Below are positions 1-10,760 of a DNA stretch of 64,000 bases, piece after piece. Source of the stretch: Biomphalaria glabrata (lineage: Eukaryota > Mollusca > Gastropoda > Planorbidae); assembly GCF_947242115.1 (NCBI RefSeq), contig NC_074711.1, positions 43,400,463 to 43,464,462 on the forward strand, read 5' to 3'. The notes below the pieces were generated by a model that saw nothing but the letters and a program-made list of their open reading frames with translations, made no database searches and was not told the DNA's origin. The position numbers and the translations under genes were made by a program. Positions within the stretch are counted from its first letter, which is position 1; each line of letters starts with the position of its first letter.

Positions 1-75
1 AGCTCAGTCGATACAGCATCGGACTTTAGATCTAAAGGTCAGTTGTTGAACTGTCTAATCGCACGATAGGAAATT
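1..75 (+). pseudogene. tRNA-Lys-like pseudogene, cut by window start
   Basis: The first 40 bases resemble the D arm and anticodon arm of an animal tRNA-Lys: a D-arm-like stretch at 1-16 and an anticodon stem-loop at 19-35. The anticodon stem has a C-A mismatch and a G-U pair. The loop 24-30 would present TTA, which would read a stop codon, instead of TTT or CTT. No convincing T arm or acceptor strand follows. The acceptor 5' strand lies outside the window. I read it as a decayed tRNA gene or tRNA-derived repeat next to the intact tRNA-Trp. Confidence 0.45.
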
Positions 76-79
76 GGTG

Positions 80-151
80 GACTCTGTGGCGCAACGGTAG
101 CGCGTCTGACTCCAGATCAGAAGGTTGCGTGTTCAAATCACGTCAGGGTCA
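80..151 (+). tRNA. tRNA-Trp (CCA)
   Basis: This 72-nt gene folds into a full cloverleaf and delivers tryptophan at UGG codons. The acceptor stem pairs 80-86 with 144-150 (seven pairs, one G-U). The anticodon stem is TCTGA/TCAGA around the loop 110-116, with anticodon CCA at 112-114. The T arm contains GTTCAAATC, which is also the Pol III B box. The D arm TGGCGCAACGGTAGCG carries the A box. There is no intron, and the discriminator base is A. It matches the conserved animal tRNA-Trp almost base for base outside the acceptor stem. A T run follows six bases downstream. Confidence 0.95.
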
Positions 152-156
152 TCTAG

Positions 157-164
157 TTTTTTTT
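157..164 (+). terminator. Pol III oligo-T terminator of tRNA-Trp
   Basis: A run of eight T begins six bases after the tRNA-Trp discriminator base, the usual position and form of an RNA polymerase III stop. Confidence 0.8.
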
Positions 165-365
165 AAAGTCTAATTATATGAAAACATTTTGTTTTGTTTT
201 TTAAATCTGTATATTTACGTCTACGGTTATCTTCAAAAAAAATGTTTTGAAATTTTAGACTTTAATACTACTAAATTAAGTGATTTCTGTTATACAATCT
301 AATTGTATTTAAAATATTTTTTTTTTTTGCTTTAAAGTACTTACATAGTACATACCACTACTTAC

Positions 366-664
366 AGACATTGTTCCTATATTTACATACATTGTCACTA
401 TGCTTAGATAAATTACCTAGACTCATTACTTGCTTACACACATCCAATGTTTACATATCTTGGCCTTCTACTTACATGCACCCACTACTTACATACATAC
501 ATACATCTACTAGTTGCATACATCGATTTTTTATATAATAAACATATATCCACTATATACATACTCTTCTACTTACATACATACATCCACTACTTACATA
601 AATACATCTACTACTTACATAAATACATCTACTACTTATATACATACATACATACATACATCAA

Positions 665-695
<31 letters not shown>

Positions 696-853
696 CATAC
701 ATACATACATACATACATACATACATACATACATACATACATACATACATACATACATACATGCATACCTGATACATACATACATACATACATACATACA
801 TACATACATACATACATACATACATACATACATACATACATACATACATACAA
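366..853. repeat. (CATA)n microsatellite, 3' of the orphan gene
   Basis: The tract is a tetranucleotide repeat CATA. It is interrupted at its left end and nearly pure from about 630 to 851, with one break near 760-775. All long open frames here (YIHT or YVCM repeats) come from this repeat and are not genes. It ends about 18 bases from the stop codon of the minus-strand gene at 871, so it would be transcribed as a (TATG)n tract in that gene's 3' UTR. The stretch 165-365 is plain AT-rich DNA with nothing recognised. Confidence 0.9.
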
Positions 854-870
854 ATAGTAACTAATTACAT

Positions 871-3800
871 TTACACACATCCATTATTGACATGTATTGT
901 CAAAGACTTACTGTCATATTCATTGAACATAACATCATAGTGTGGCTCAGGGGGCAGGTTGATCCTCTCCAGACCCAGCCTACGTTGTATAGTTTCAATT
1001 GGATTTGGAGGGCCGCTCCTAGGGGTAAAGGCGATGTTAAACTTGAGCGTTTCCAAATAGTCCAACATGTCCGTCATTCTAGAAGTCTCCCCTCGCTTCA
1101 GTCTCGTTCTCTGGGCTATATCTGTGCTCACCATTTTGGTTTTAGCCACAGGTTTCTCGATAGACACAGGCGTATCGTCGATAATGATGGCCTTCCTCAA
1201 CTTGTCACTCACTTTGTTAACAAATTTCGTAACGGATGGCCGCCTGACTGCGTTCGCTCTTCTGGTTAGCAGCGCCATATGCCTGTTGTTCAGCAGACAG
1301 TCTGGGACGTTGCAGTTTTCAACCGGGCATCGGCGCATGACTTGGGGCAGGTCCACACTGTCCACTGAGCTTCCTTCATACTGAAACGAGTTGTGATGAC
1401 TGTTTACATCCAGTAGATTGCCGCTTACTTTTGGAAGATGTAAGTGTTTCTTGTCTAAGCCCTGATAGTCGCTAGAGACACTAACATCTCTAGAGGGGAA
1501 GTGCCAAATGTCCTCGTCACTCGTTAAATCCCTATGGATCGAGGGTTTGAATTCAAAAGTTTTGGACAAAGTCACATTCTCGTTTATAGCATCAAGATCA
1601 TCATTCAGAGAACTTTCCTGAAGAAACATATCCTCCTGAGACGGTTCGCCTTTTTGATCGAGAGATTCAGGCCAACTTGAGCTACGCTTTTTTAAAACTG
1701 GGACTTTATCGTCGATGGACATTTCACTGAGGCTTGCTTTAGGTTTGTATTCAGTGACATTCACATGTCTGCTGGCCACAGATTCAAGGGGAGAATAGTA
1801 TGTGTCTAGCATCCGAGGGAGAGCATCATCCAGAGGATAACCAAACTCATCGGTTACCGGCCCCTTGTTCTCGTTCAGGTTCCCATCGTTCTTCGAGACA
1901 TACACTTTGACAGAGTTGTGTCTTGGCGACGGTCGACCACGTGACTTGTCAGATTGACAGATGTTGTTCATTGATACATCATCTCGTACAATCTCTACTT
2001 GCTGCTCTAGTGAGGTCTTAGAGTTTAAGTCTTGTTTCGAGAAGTGGTCAATAAAAGACTCTAGTTCCCATAATATATTTGACGTCGTGTTTCTCCACCA
2101 TCTTAGCCTAACTCCAACCCGGCCTTCCTGTAGAGAGATTTACACATATTACATACAGTTCATAAAGATCAAAAAAATAAGTAGGCCTAACAGGCTATTT
2201 TTTAAATCAAGAAACAATTATAAACAATCATAGAATTATGTAATTCCTCACACAGAAATTATTTTGTTTATAATGTTAACATGTACTTTTAGAATGCTTT
2301 AGCATTTCCATTTTTATTACAAAGCTTCTATTAACTCACTCTGTCTGCCTGTCTGTCCGTCTGGTAAATCGTTGTACACGTTATTTCTCCCATACCAATT
2401 CGCGGATCAAGTTGAAATTTCGCACAATAGACAAGACAGAATAAATTTAAAAAATTACCAATTAGTCAATTATTTAGTGGTAATTAATTATTTGTTTGAT
2501 ACTAACAATGGAAATTAATACTTCAATATTCACAGGTACGGCTAAATATGTAGAGTTTTGTCCCCTTAGATAATTGAACTCCTTATTTCTCCCATACTCA
2601 TTTTCGGATCAAGTTGAGACTATAAACAATTATTTATTGTACCTAAGAAAGCAAGAATCAATTGAAAATTAACCAAATAGTCAATAAATTATTGGTAATA
2701 AATTGTTTGATATCGAATAAGGGAATTAACGTCTACATTATTGAAATATAGAGTTGAAAGTGTCTTTTTTTTTAAATATATATTTTTAAAAATATTTGGC
2801 TTGTTTTCCCTTTTATTTCTGAGAATTGCAATCTCAACGCAGGTATAGTCATTACAAATAAAACCTAGAGTCGATGCTTTCAACTTTCAAAGTAAAAACA
2901 CCGCCAATTCGGTAATTCAAGATACATTAATTACTCATGTGATGAAGTTCTCGACAGAAAATCTATTACGGATTACATATAACGATATCATATTGCATAT
3001 AGTGGAAAGAAGTAATCAGCACATAATCGGTCATCTCCAAATCATGTTCCCACTGTCCGTCAGTACAATGTTCACACTGCCCGTCAGTACAATGTTCACA
3101 CTGCCCGTCAGTACAGTCCTCCCACTGTACTCTTCAAATTACTTTATTTGTAAAGCAATTTTTATTTTTTTTAAATCTCATGACATGAAACGGCGATTTA
3201 AATATTAAGTAAGAAAACGATGAATAAACAATAAAATAAAACAAGGTTACACAGACAGTTTGTGAGGAAACACAAACTCAAAATCGGCCCCCGAAGTGGT
3301 CCACCCAGGCAGGTAAAAAGGCAGGTTTTAGTATTTTCAGAAAGGACATCAGAATGAAATTCTATCAAAGACAAATGACATAGAAAAATGGAGAAAAAGG
3401 GTTGACATCTTGTGTGGTGCCGCATCGGTTCAGCAGACCAAACGATAGGTGAAAGTGAATGTGAAGTTAGATGTGAACTTGGCCTAACTGATGTCTTATA
3501 ATAAATATCTAATTGATCTAATTGTTTTGTAAAGAGTCAATCTCTTATTCAAATCCTCAAGAAAAAAAACATTTCCATAAAAAAAAAATCCCCTTGGTTG
3601 AGTGTTCTATATCTATATTGAACCAGTGCAGTTCACGCGATAATGTGAAAAACTACTTATCAATTGTTGTTTTAAATTCTATCCAACTCAGGGGGGGAAG
3701 GGGTTTGGGGGTTCAAACCTCCCCTCCCCCCGAAATAAAATCCCCCCCCCCCGGAGGGGGAAGTCGGAATTTAGTGACTGATTTTTTGCTTTGTTTTTGT

Positions 3801-6800
3801 TTATTTTAGTTGAGATTTTAATACCAAACCATCACTTGCCCCAGCACAACCAAAGGGGTTTTGAGTTTAAAACCCCCTACCAGGGAGTTTCGAGTTAAAA
3901 AAAAACCTACCAGGGGGGGGGGGGGGGGGGGGTTCGAGTTTAAAACCCCTACCAGAGGGGTTCGAGTTTGAGGACAAAAAATACATCTTCAGTGTAAGAA
4001 AAAAAAAAGCAAATTATGCACTCAAAATGTTATGAGCGTTGCCAAAAGGGGTTTTGAGTTTAAACCCCCATTCAGAGGGGTTTGATGCAAATTACACACT
4101 AAAATTATTTGAACGTAGCCAATCCAATCGGGGTTTTGAGTTTAAACCCCTCTTCTACAGATGGCTTTTTTTTAAAGTTTAAACCCCCTCCAGATGGTTA
4201 TGAGTTTAAGATCCCCCTAAAGAGCATTTTGAGGTGGAAAACCCACAACAGATGATTTTGACGATAAAACTTCTCTTTTCGATATAAAATCTAAAGCAAA
4301 CTACAGTCACTTAATTCCAAGAGCGTATTCAAGAGAGGTTACACATTTTTACCAGTGGCTGGGCTCCATTAATAAACTGCAGTCAATAGTCATCTGCCGA
4401 AATTGAAAAACACTAAATGTGGCTCAACAAAGATGGCTAAGACAGATTTTAGGAGTCAGTTATAGAGATCAGGTCTAAATCAAGGAAATCATATGCCGAA
4501 CTGGGAGTCGACCCCTTAATAAGATTGTGCGAGAGCGACGCATGAGGTTTGCTGGACATGTTCTCCGACAAAATGAATTGTGCATAAGAAGAGTTGCAAT
4601 GATATCCTAGTACAATTTAGCGCCACACTTTCATGGAGGTCTTCAGAGCAGGTGGGAAGAGGCTTCAGACATTGCCAGTGACAGATTTTTGTGGAAACAT
4701 CTTGCCGCCAAATCCGCCGAACGGCGCGGGAGGGTCTAAGTCAGTAAGAATAGCAGATTAGGTTTTTGAAATAGCTGGATAATACACTGTAGATACCTCA
4801 GAATATGCATTTTGTCAGCTTTCAATACAGGAAATAGTGCTTGGCGGCGGGGCTATGCCCCGCGCTCGGGGAGCTCCCTGCGCTCCCCAGACCCTCTTGC
4901 TAGCAAGCACGGGGAGTTTACAATTTTTTCACTAACTCCAGAAAGTACCTATTTTAGAGTAGAAAGAATGAAGTGTATGACGCCACTCATTCATGGAGGT
5001 CCCCATGGCGGGTGGGATGAGGCCTCAGACATTACCAGTGACAAATTTTTATGGAAACAGCTTGACATCAAATGCTCCGAACGGCGCGGGAGGATCTAAG
5101 TCAGTAAGAATAGCACATTAGGTTTTTGAAATAAAACATTTTAATAGCAGGAAAATGCAGTGTAGATACCTCAGAATATGCATTTTGTTGGCTTTCAATA
5201 CCAGAAATAGTGCTCGGCGGCGGGGCTTCGCCTCGCGTTGGGGGAGCTCCTAGCGCTCTCCCAGACCCCTTGCTAGTAATGGCGGGGAATCTACAATTTT
5301 ATGGAAACAGCTTAACAGCAAATGCGCCGAACGGCGCGGGAGGGTGTAAATCAGTAAGAATAGCACATTAGGTTTTTGAAATATAACTTTTTAATAGCAG
5401 GAAAATGCACTGTAGATACCTCAGAATATGCATTTTGTTGGTTTTCAATATCAGAAATAGTGCTTGGCGGCGGGGCTTCGCCCCGCGCTGGGGGAGCTCC
5501 TAGCGCTCCCCCAGACCGCATGGGCGTAGCCAGGGGGCGGATTTGGGGGTTCAACCCCCCCCCCCCCGAAATGAAATCCCCCCTAGAGGGGGGGGAGACG
5601 GACTAGTGACTGATTTTTTGCTTTAATTTTCTTTATTTTAGGTGAGATTTTAATACTAAACCATCACTTGCCCCAGCGCAGCCAAAGGGGTTTTGAGTTT
5701 AAAACCCCCCTGACAGGGGGTTTTGAGTTTGAAACCCCCTACCACGGGGGGGGGGGGGAAACGCACTTTAGTGACATGTTTTTTTGCTTTGATTTTGTTA
5801 ATTTTAGGTGAGATTATAATACTAAACCATCACTTGACCCATCTCAGCCAAAGGGGTTTTGAGTTTAAAACCCCTACCATGTGGTTTTGAGTTTGAAACC
5901 CCCTACCACGGGGGGGGGGGGTGGGGGGGGGAAGACGTACTAAACCATCACTTGCCCCAGCACAGCTAAAGGGGTTTTGAGTTTAAAACTCCTACCAGGG
6001 GATTTTGAGTTTAAAATTCCTAACATGGGGGTTTTGAGTTTAAAGCCCCCTACCAGGGGTTTTTGTAGTTAAATCCCCCTTTTCTATAAAACAAAACACA
6101 CAAAAAATGCAAACGATAATCCCCAAATTCCAAGTGCACAGTTAAGGAAGATTTTGATTTAAAAAACCCTTCCAAAATTTACGATAGACCCCCTCTTCGA
6201 TATGAAAAAAAAGCAAATTATGCACTCAAAATGTTATATCTTACCTTATCTTATATAATACAGACGTTACTTCAAAAAAGAAGATGATTACGTCCTACGA
6301 GGGTTACGTCCTATGAGCGTAGCTAAATGGGTTTTGACTCAGTTTTAAGTTTAAACTCCCCTCCAGTGGAGTTTGAAGCAAAAAATACATCTTCAATAAA
6401 AAAAAAAAAAGCAAATTACACACTCTTAAATCTAAGAGCGTAGCCATATGGGTTTTGAGTGTAAACCCCCGCCAGCGGGGTTTGAAGTTAAAAAATACAT
6501 CTTCAATGTAAAAAAAAAAAAAGCAATTACGCACTAAGATGCTATGAGCGTTGCCAAAAGGGGTTTTTAGTTTATATCCCCCTTCACAAGGGTTTGATGC
6601 TAAAAAAATAGCTCTTCAATATAAAAGAAAACGCAAATTACACACTAAAATTATTTGAGCGTAGCCAAGCGAATAGGGGGTTTTGAGTTTAAACTCCTTT
6701 CCTCCAGATGGTTTTAAGTTTTAAAATCCCCCTACAGAGCGTTTTGAGGTGGAAAACCTCTATCTTCAATATTACTCTAAAGCAAACTACAGTTACCAAA

Positions 6801-9007
6801 TTCTATGATCGTAGCTAAATGCGGTTTTGAATTTAAAAAACAACAACAAAGTCCTGAGATTTTTAGTTTAAAACCTCTAACAGATGATTTTGACGATAAA
6901 ACTTCACTTTTCGATATAATATCTAAAGCAAACTACAGTCACCCAATTCCAAGAGCGTATCCAAGAGAGGTTACACATTTCTACCAGTGGCGGGGCTCCA
7001 TTAATAATGTGCAGTGAATAGTCATCTGCCGAAATTGAAAAACACTAAATGTGGCTCAACAAAGATGACTAAGAGAGGTTTTAGGAGTTAGTTATTGAGA
7101 TCGGGTCTAAATCAAGGAAATCCTATGACAAACTGGAGTCGAACCCTTAGTAAAATTGTGACAGAGCGTTGCATGAGGTTTGCGGGACATGTTCTCCGAC
7201 TAAATAAATTACGCATAATAAGAGTTTCGATGACATCCTAGTACAACTTGGCGCCACACATTCATGGAGGTCCTCGGAGTAGGTGGGAAGAGGCTTCAGA
7301 CATTACCAGTGACAGATTTTTGTGGAAACAGCTTGACGACTAATGCGCCGAACGGCGCTGCAGGGTCTTAGTCAGTAAAAATAGCACATATATTTTTGAA
7401 ATAAGACTTTTTAATAGCTGGAAAATGCACTGTAGATACCTCAGAATATGCATTTTGTTGGCATTCTATGCCAGAAATAGTGCTTGGCGGCGGGGCTCCG
7501 CCCCGCGCTAGGGTGAGCTCCTAGAGCTCCCCCAGAGCCCCTTGCTGGCAATGGCGGGGAGTCAACAATTTTTTCACTAACTACAGGAAGAACCTATTCT
7601 AGGGCACAATAAACGTGTTCCAAAAGAATGAAGGGTCAGAATGTAATAAAGATTATGAACACACACACACACATACATATATACAAATTTTTTTTTTCGC
7701 GAGGGGGGGGGGGCGGTGGTTATCACCCCCCTAAACCCCCCCGAAAAAAAATCCTGGCTACGCCCATGCCTGACCCCCTTGCTAGTAATGGCGGGGAATC
7801 TACAATTTTATGGAAACAGCTTAACAGCAAATGCGCCGAACGGCGCGGGAGGGTGTAAATCAGTAAGAATAGCACATTAGGGGAATCTACAATTTTTCCA
7901 CTAACTCATGTAAGAATCTATTCTGGGGCACAATAAACGTCTTCCGAAAGAATGAAGGGTCAGACACACATATAAATACACATAATTTTTTTTCCGCGGG
8001 GGGGGGGGGGGGGGTCGAGGTGGGGGGGGGGGGGAGAGAAAAAAAATCCCCCCCCAACCCCCCCCCCCCTCGAAAAAAAATCCTGGCTACGCCCATGAAA
8101 CTTATATGCATACTAAATAGATTAACATTTTTTTGTGTAAATGTAGTAATAGTATGACAGAACTTATCCAACTTAGCAATACAAATGTAAAAAAAATATT
8201 TATTGACAAAAAATCTAAAACCGTTTGCATAAATGTGTTAAAAATATGGTACATGGGAATCTCCCGTACTAAAGAGACATCCGTGTTTGTTACTATTAAT
8301 AGTGAATAGTTGTAAAAGTGGTGTATTTTTATGAAAAATCTCATTGCATAGATAATTTTTAAAATAAGATGGTTCACTTTCAGAAAAGAAAAAAAAATAG
8401 CCGTTGCATCAGAACTTTGAATGATCTAAAATATCATGATGTTCGATTTTAATTTTCTCTTCTAGTTTCTAATATCTAAACGGGACGGACGGACAGAAAA
8501 GGCCACAAAAAACAAATAGCGTCTTTTCCCATTTCGGGGGCCGCTAAAAAAAGCATATCTTGATAATCCATGTCCAAAGTTTCCTGCAAACTAAGTGACA
8601 GATACACCCCATCTCATCATTAAATTTTTACATGAATGCTATTTTTAATATCTAGTTCCTTTATGTATCATAACTAATAAAACTGTATTATAACTAATAA
8701 AACTGATCTATTTTATTAAATTATTGGCGTCTACCCATTGTCCTCCTTACACCTCTACATCATGCACACACACACACATTTTGTTTTAAATAAGTGGCAA
8801 AACGCTAAATAAACGCTGCTAAATTTGCAGTGGCGTAGAGTAGTATAAACTCACGAGGATTCTCCTTTCAAACACTGACTTCCACCAGTGGCTTGCATCT
8901 TCTGTTGCGCCCACGTACTCTAAAAAGACGTACCAAACAGTATGGAGAAACTGTAGAGTGTCAACACTAAGATTTGGTAGATACAATCTGGACTTCTCTT
9001 TCATTCC
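871..9007 (-). CDS. Unrecognised gene: terminal coding exon plus one upstream exon
   Basis: Two exons are supported. Exon n is 871-2127 (419 codons with stop), with acceptor CTCTCTACAG before it and phase 0. Exon n-1 is 8855-9007 (51 codons), with acceptor GTGTTTCAG and donor GTGAGT, phase 0 at both ends, so they join in frame across a 6.7-kb intron. The short exon encodes an aromatic, partly hydrophobic segment with the motif HTVWYVFLEYVGA. The long exon starts EGRVGVRLRWWRNT and continues as a polar, serine- and acid-rich tail of about 400 residues with no clear domain and no signal peptide. The look is that of a cytoplasmic tail after a membrane or globular part whose exons are not visible here. 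The Met at 1971 is internal, not the start. I do not recognise the family. Joining the two exons into one gene is inference from strand, phase and absence of other exons. Confidence 0.6.
2338..2750. repeat. Two tandem copies of a dispersed snail repeat
   Basis: Two related units about 205 bases apart both carry TTATTTCTCCCATAC, CGGATCAAGTTGA and later TTTGTTTGATA. The first is preceded by a pyrimidine-rich TGTCTGTCCGTCTG start. The motif reads like a dispersed repeat that I recall from mollusc sequence. It lies in the intron of the orphan gene. No coding potential. Confidence 0.55.
3050..3128. repeat. Short minisatellite, about 24-bp unit
   Basis: Three to four copies of a unit containing CCCGTCAGTACAATGTTCAC in direct tandem; the first and last units are diverged. 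Intronic to the orphan gene. Confidence 0.75.
3228..3555 (-). repeat. Dispersed repeat 'C', uninterrupted copy
   Basis: This stretch recurs at 9075-9420 (partial, same orientation) and 10413-10760 (opposite orientation). Shared blocks are AACAAGGTTACA, CACAAACTCAAAATCGGCC, the GGCAGGTAAAAAGGCAGG region and, further on, AATTGTTTTGTAAAG. Here the block CCCCCGAAGTGGTCCACCC is continuous. In the 10413 copy a SINE sits exactly at that point, so this copy serves as the empty site. The class of the element is not known to me. Confidence 0.65.
4320..4740 (+). pseudogene. LINE reverse-transcriptase C-terminal remnant inside the composite
   Basis: The plus strand, read with frameshifts, gives fragments resembling the tail of a non-LTR retrotransposon polyprotein: LNVAQQRW-like, VSYRD, the region GSRPLSK, RRMRFAGHV and finally AERRGRV. 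Stops and frameshifts are frequent, so it is dead. Equivalent segments lie at 6935-7400, 42735-43180 (plus) and 38560-38990 (minus). The 38671-38862 copy keeps the longest open stretch (about 63 codons, with RWILGVSYRD and MRFGGHILKQNELR). The family is a LINE; the clade cannot be fixed from this tail. Confidence 0.6.
5519..7768 (+). mobile_element. Inner copy of the CATGGGCGTAGCCAGG element
   Basis: The left end CATGGGCGTAGCCAGG (5519-5534) and the right end CCTGGCTACGCCCATG (7753-7768) are perfect inverted repeats. The internal order matches the outer copy: GTTTTGAGTTTAAAACCCC units, roughly 100-bp units, LINE tail (6935-7400), GGCGGCGGGGCTCCG hairpin, AC microsatellite (about 7660-7680), G/C hairpin. 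It splits the outer copy's CTCCCCCAGACC/CCCCTTGCTAGTAATGG sequence, which is intact at 5260-5285. No transposase is visible, so it is non-autonomous. No clear target-site duplication. Confidence 0.7.
8370..8560 (-). repeat. Dispersed repeat with GCGGCCCCCGAAA start
   Basis: The reverse complement shares CGGGACGGACGGAC, GTTGCATCAGAACTTTGAA and the GGGGGCCGCT end with the plus-orientation copy at 9870-10060. The two copies are inverted relative to each other, 1.3 kb apart. I recall this family as common in snail sequence; the class is not known to me. It overlaps no coding exon. Confidence 0.65.
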
Positions 9008-9074
9008 CTGAAACACGTGTGCAAAGAGGAATAACTATCAAAATCTTAACTTACAGTTTACAAACGTTTCTTAA

Positions 9075-9420
9075 GAACAAGGTTACAAAGATAGTTTGTG
9101 TTTAAACACAAACTCAAAATCGGCCACAGAAATAATAAAGTCAGGTAAAAAGGCAGGTTTTACGAGTAAGTTTCGAAAGTCTTTCCGATACTATTGTTTT
9201 GTTAGTCCGACATGATACCACAGGATACGAAGATTCATTAATGTTATCATTTTTACATTGTTAATATTCATATTTATTCAATACACTTATAGTTATGAAG
9301 ATATGAATCAACGTGAACCTGACCAAACTGATGTTATTAAATGATTATTTAATTGATGTTAATTGTTTTGTAAAGGGCCAATCTCTCAGTCAAGACGTCA
9401 AGGAAGAACCTTTTTCCTTT
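9075..9420 (-). repeat. Dispersed repeat 'C', second copy
   Basis: A diverged copy of the 3228-3555 repeat in the same orientation. It shares AACAAGGTTACA, ACACAAACTCAAAATCGGCC and, after an unrelated 130-base stretch, AAACTGATGT plus AATTGTTTTGTAAAG. Confidence 0.55.
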
Positions 9421-9869
9421 TGGTTAAATGTCTAAGTGTATTCCATGCATTATGGTCTACATTGTACTGAACTTAAATTACGAAACACTGCTTATTAATT
9501 TTTTCGACATACTAAAAGCATTCTTTCTCTTTTAAAACAAAAGTAAAAACTTTAATTAAAATGTTGGCCTTAGTTGCTTGTAAGATTCTTATCCATTTGT
9601 CAATCTATTTGTGATGATAAAAGTAGATAAAAAAAGGTTATCCTGACAAATCCAAGAAACTTGATTCATACTTGAAAAGAATAAGAAAATGTAGAATAAA
9701 GAAATTGAACTATTTGTTTATATTGTAGCTGAATACTACAATTAATGTGTAGAGCCATATTTCATTATTTGTAAGTCATTTGCAGAAAGAGAGCCTAATG
9801 CTTTGGCGGTTAACTAACTGAATAATGACAGCTTTGCAGTAATGTTAGAGGAGCGGATGGATCATTTGT

Positions 9870-10060
9870 CATTTTTAGCGGCCCCCGAAAGGGGAAAAGA
9901 CGCTATTAATTTTGTGTGAAATGTCTGTCCGTCTGTCCGTCCGTCCCGTTTAGATCTCGTAAACTAGAAAAGATATTGAAAATCCGACATCACAATATTT
10001 TAGACCATTCAAAGTTCTGATGCAACGGCTACTTTTTTTTTCCCTGAAAGCGAAAATTCT
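9870..10060 (+). repeat. Dispersed repeat with GCGGCCCCCGAAA start, plus copy
   Basis: It begins AGCGGCCCCCGAAAGGGG, continues through CTGTCCGTCCGTCCCG and ends near GATGCAACGGCTAC with an oligo-T run. It is the inverted partner of 8370-8560. The 9421-9869 stretch before it shows nothing recognisable, and 10061-10278 is AT-rich with a 27-base T run at about 10200-10226. Confidence 0.65.
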
Positions 10061-10193
10061 ACTTTTTTAAAATCAGTTATGCAAGCAGTTTTTTTTTAAA
10101 AAGCTAATTAGTATGCATTATAAGTTAGACCTAATTTAAAATGAATAGTAATCTTGTAAACTCCATTTTCGTAAACATTTATCATAATATAGT

Positions 10194-10229
<36 letters not shown>

Positions 10230-10278
10230 GATTCTATTATAAGATTGAGCCTGTTCGTAACAATTACATTATTTATTC

Positions 10279-10430
10279 CGAACCAAGGGTCCCGGGTTCG
10301 AATCCTGGTGAAGACTAGGATTTTCAACTTGTGAGTCTACCCAGCTCTAATGGGTACCTGTCATTAGTTGGGGAAAAGTAAAGGCGGTTGGTCGTTGTGC
10401 TGGCTACATGACACCCTCGTTGGGGCAATA
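10279..10430 (+). mobile_element. tRNA-derived SINE, family A, 5'-truncated
   Basis: A Pol III B box GGTTCGAATCC lies at 10295-10305, preceded by CCGAACCAAGGGTCCC. It is followed by the body CTACCCAGCTCTAATGGGTA, TTGGGGAAAAGTAAAGGCGG and GTGCTGGCTACATGACACCC. The A-box half of the tRNA head is missing. The minus-strand copy at 52010-52225 has a full head and the terminal part. It abuts repeat C on the right. Confidence 0.65.
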
Positions 10431-10760
10431 CACAAGATCTGTTAGCCTTTTTTCTCCATTCTTATCTCTCATTTGTCTTTGATATAATTTCATTCGGATG
10501 TTCTTTCTGAAAATATTGAAGCCTGCCTGGATGGACCACTGGTCGTGCGGTTTGCGCACTGGACTGTCGTTCGGATTTATCGACGGTCGAAGGTTCAAAC
10601 CCTGACTGCTCCCATCCCCCGTCGTCCTGCGGGATGTTTGGACTAGGAAGTAAACTATCTTCAACTCTGAAGGAACATCCGAATTATGTAAAACATTTTA
10701 CTTCGGGGGCCGATTTTGAGTTTGTATTTCCACACAAACTGTCTTTTGTAACCTTGTTCA
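10413..10760 (+). repeat. Dispersed repeat 'C' split by a SINE
   Basis: Orientation is opposite to the 3228 copy: CTCTCATTTGTCTTTGATA, TCATTCGGATGTTCTTTCTG, AAGCCTGCCTGGATGGACCAC, then the SINE, then TTCGGGGGCCGATTTTGAGT and AAACTGTCTTTTGTAACCTT. Compared with the uninterrupted copy, the break falls between GACCAC and TTCGGGG. Confidence 0.65.
10536..10703 (+). mobile_element. tRNA-derived SINE, family B
   Basis: The head has TGGTCGTGCGGTTTGCGCAC, CTGGACTGTCGTTCGG and B box GGTTCAAACCC at 10592-10602. The body is GGACTAGGAAGTAAACTATC and TCTGAAGGAACATCCGAA, ending GTAAAACATTTTA. A minus-strand copy sits at 24480-24680 with the same order. Inserted in repeat C. Confidence 0.7.

Larger units (their letters stand above)
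3681..8097 (+). mobile_element. Composite TIR element with LINE-derived segment (outer copy)
   Basis: The right end is CCTGGCTACGCCCATG at 8082-8097; the left inverted end is eroded. From the left the parts are: a G/C-run hairpin; minisatellite units with GTTTTGAGTTTAAAACCCC; roughly 100-bp degenerate units with GAGCGTAGCC and AAATTACACACT; a LINE-like C-terminal segment (4320-4740); about three units of 250-370 bp with TCAGAATATGCATTTTG and a GGCGGCGGGGCTTCG hairpin; an AC-rich stretch; and a second G/C hairpin. A second copy (5519-7768) is inserted inside it. Long poly-G/C runs (for example 3911-3932) make this stretch assembly-sensitive. It fills most of the orphan gene's intron. Confidence 0.65.

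Noticed and set aside
447-880. Five overlapping open frames (YIHTYIHT, MYVCMYVC)
   Set aside because: All derive from the CATA tetranucleotide repeat read in different frames; no gene signal.
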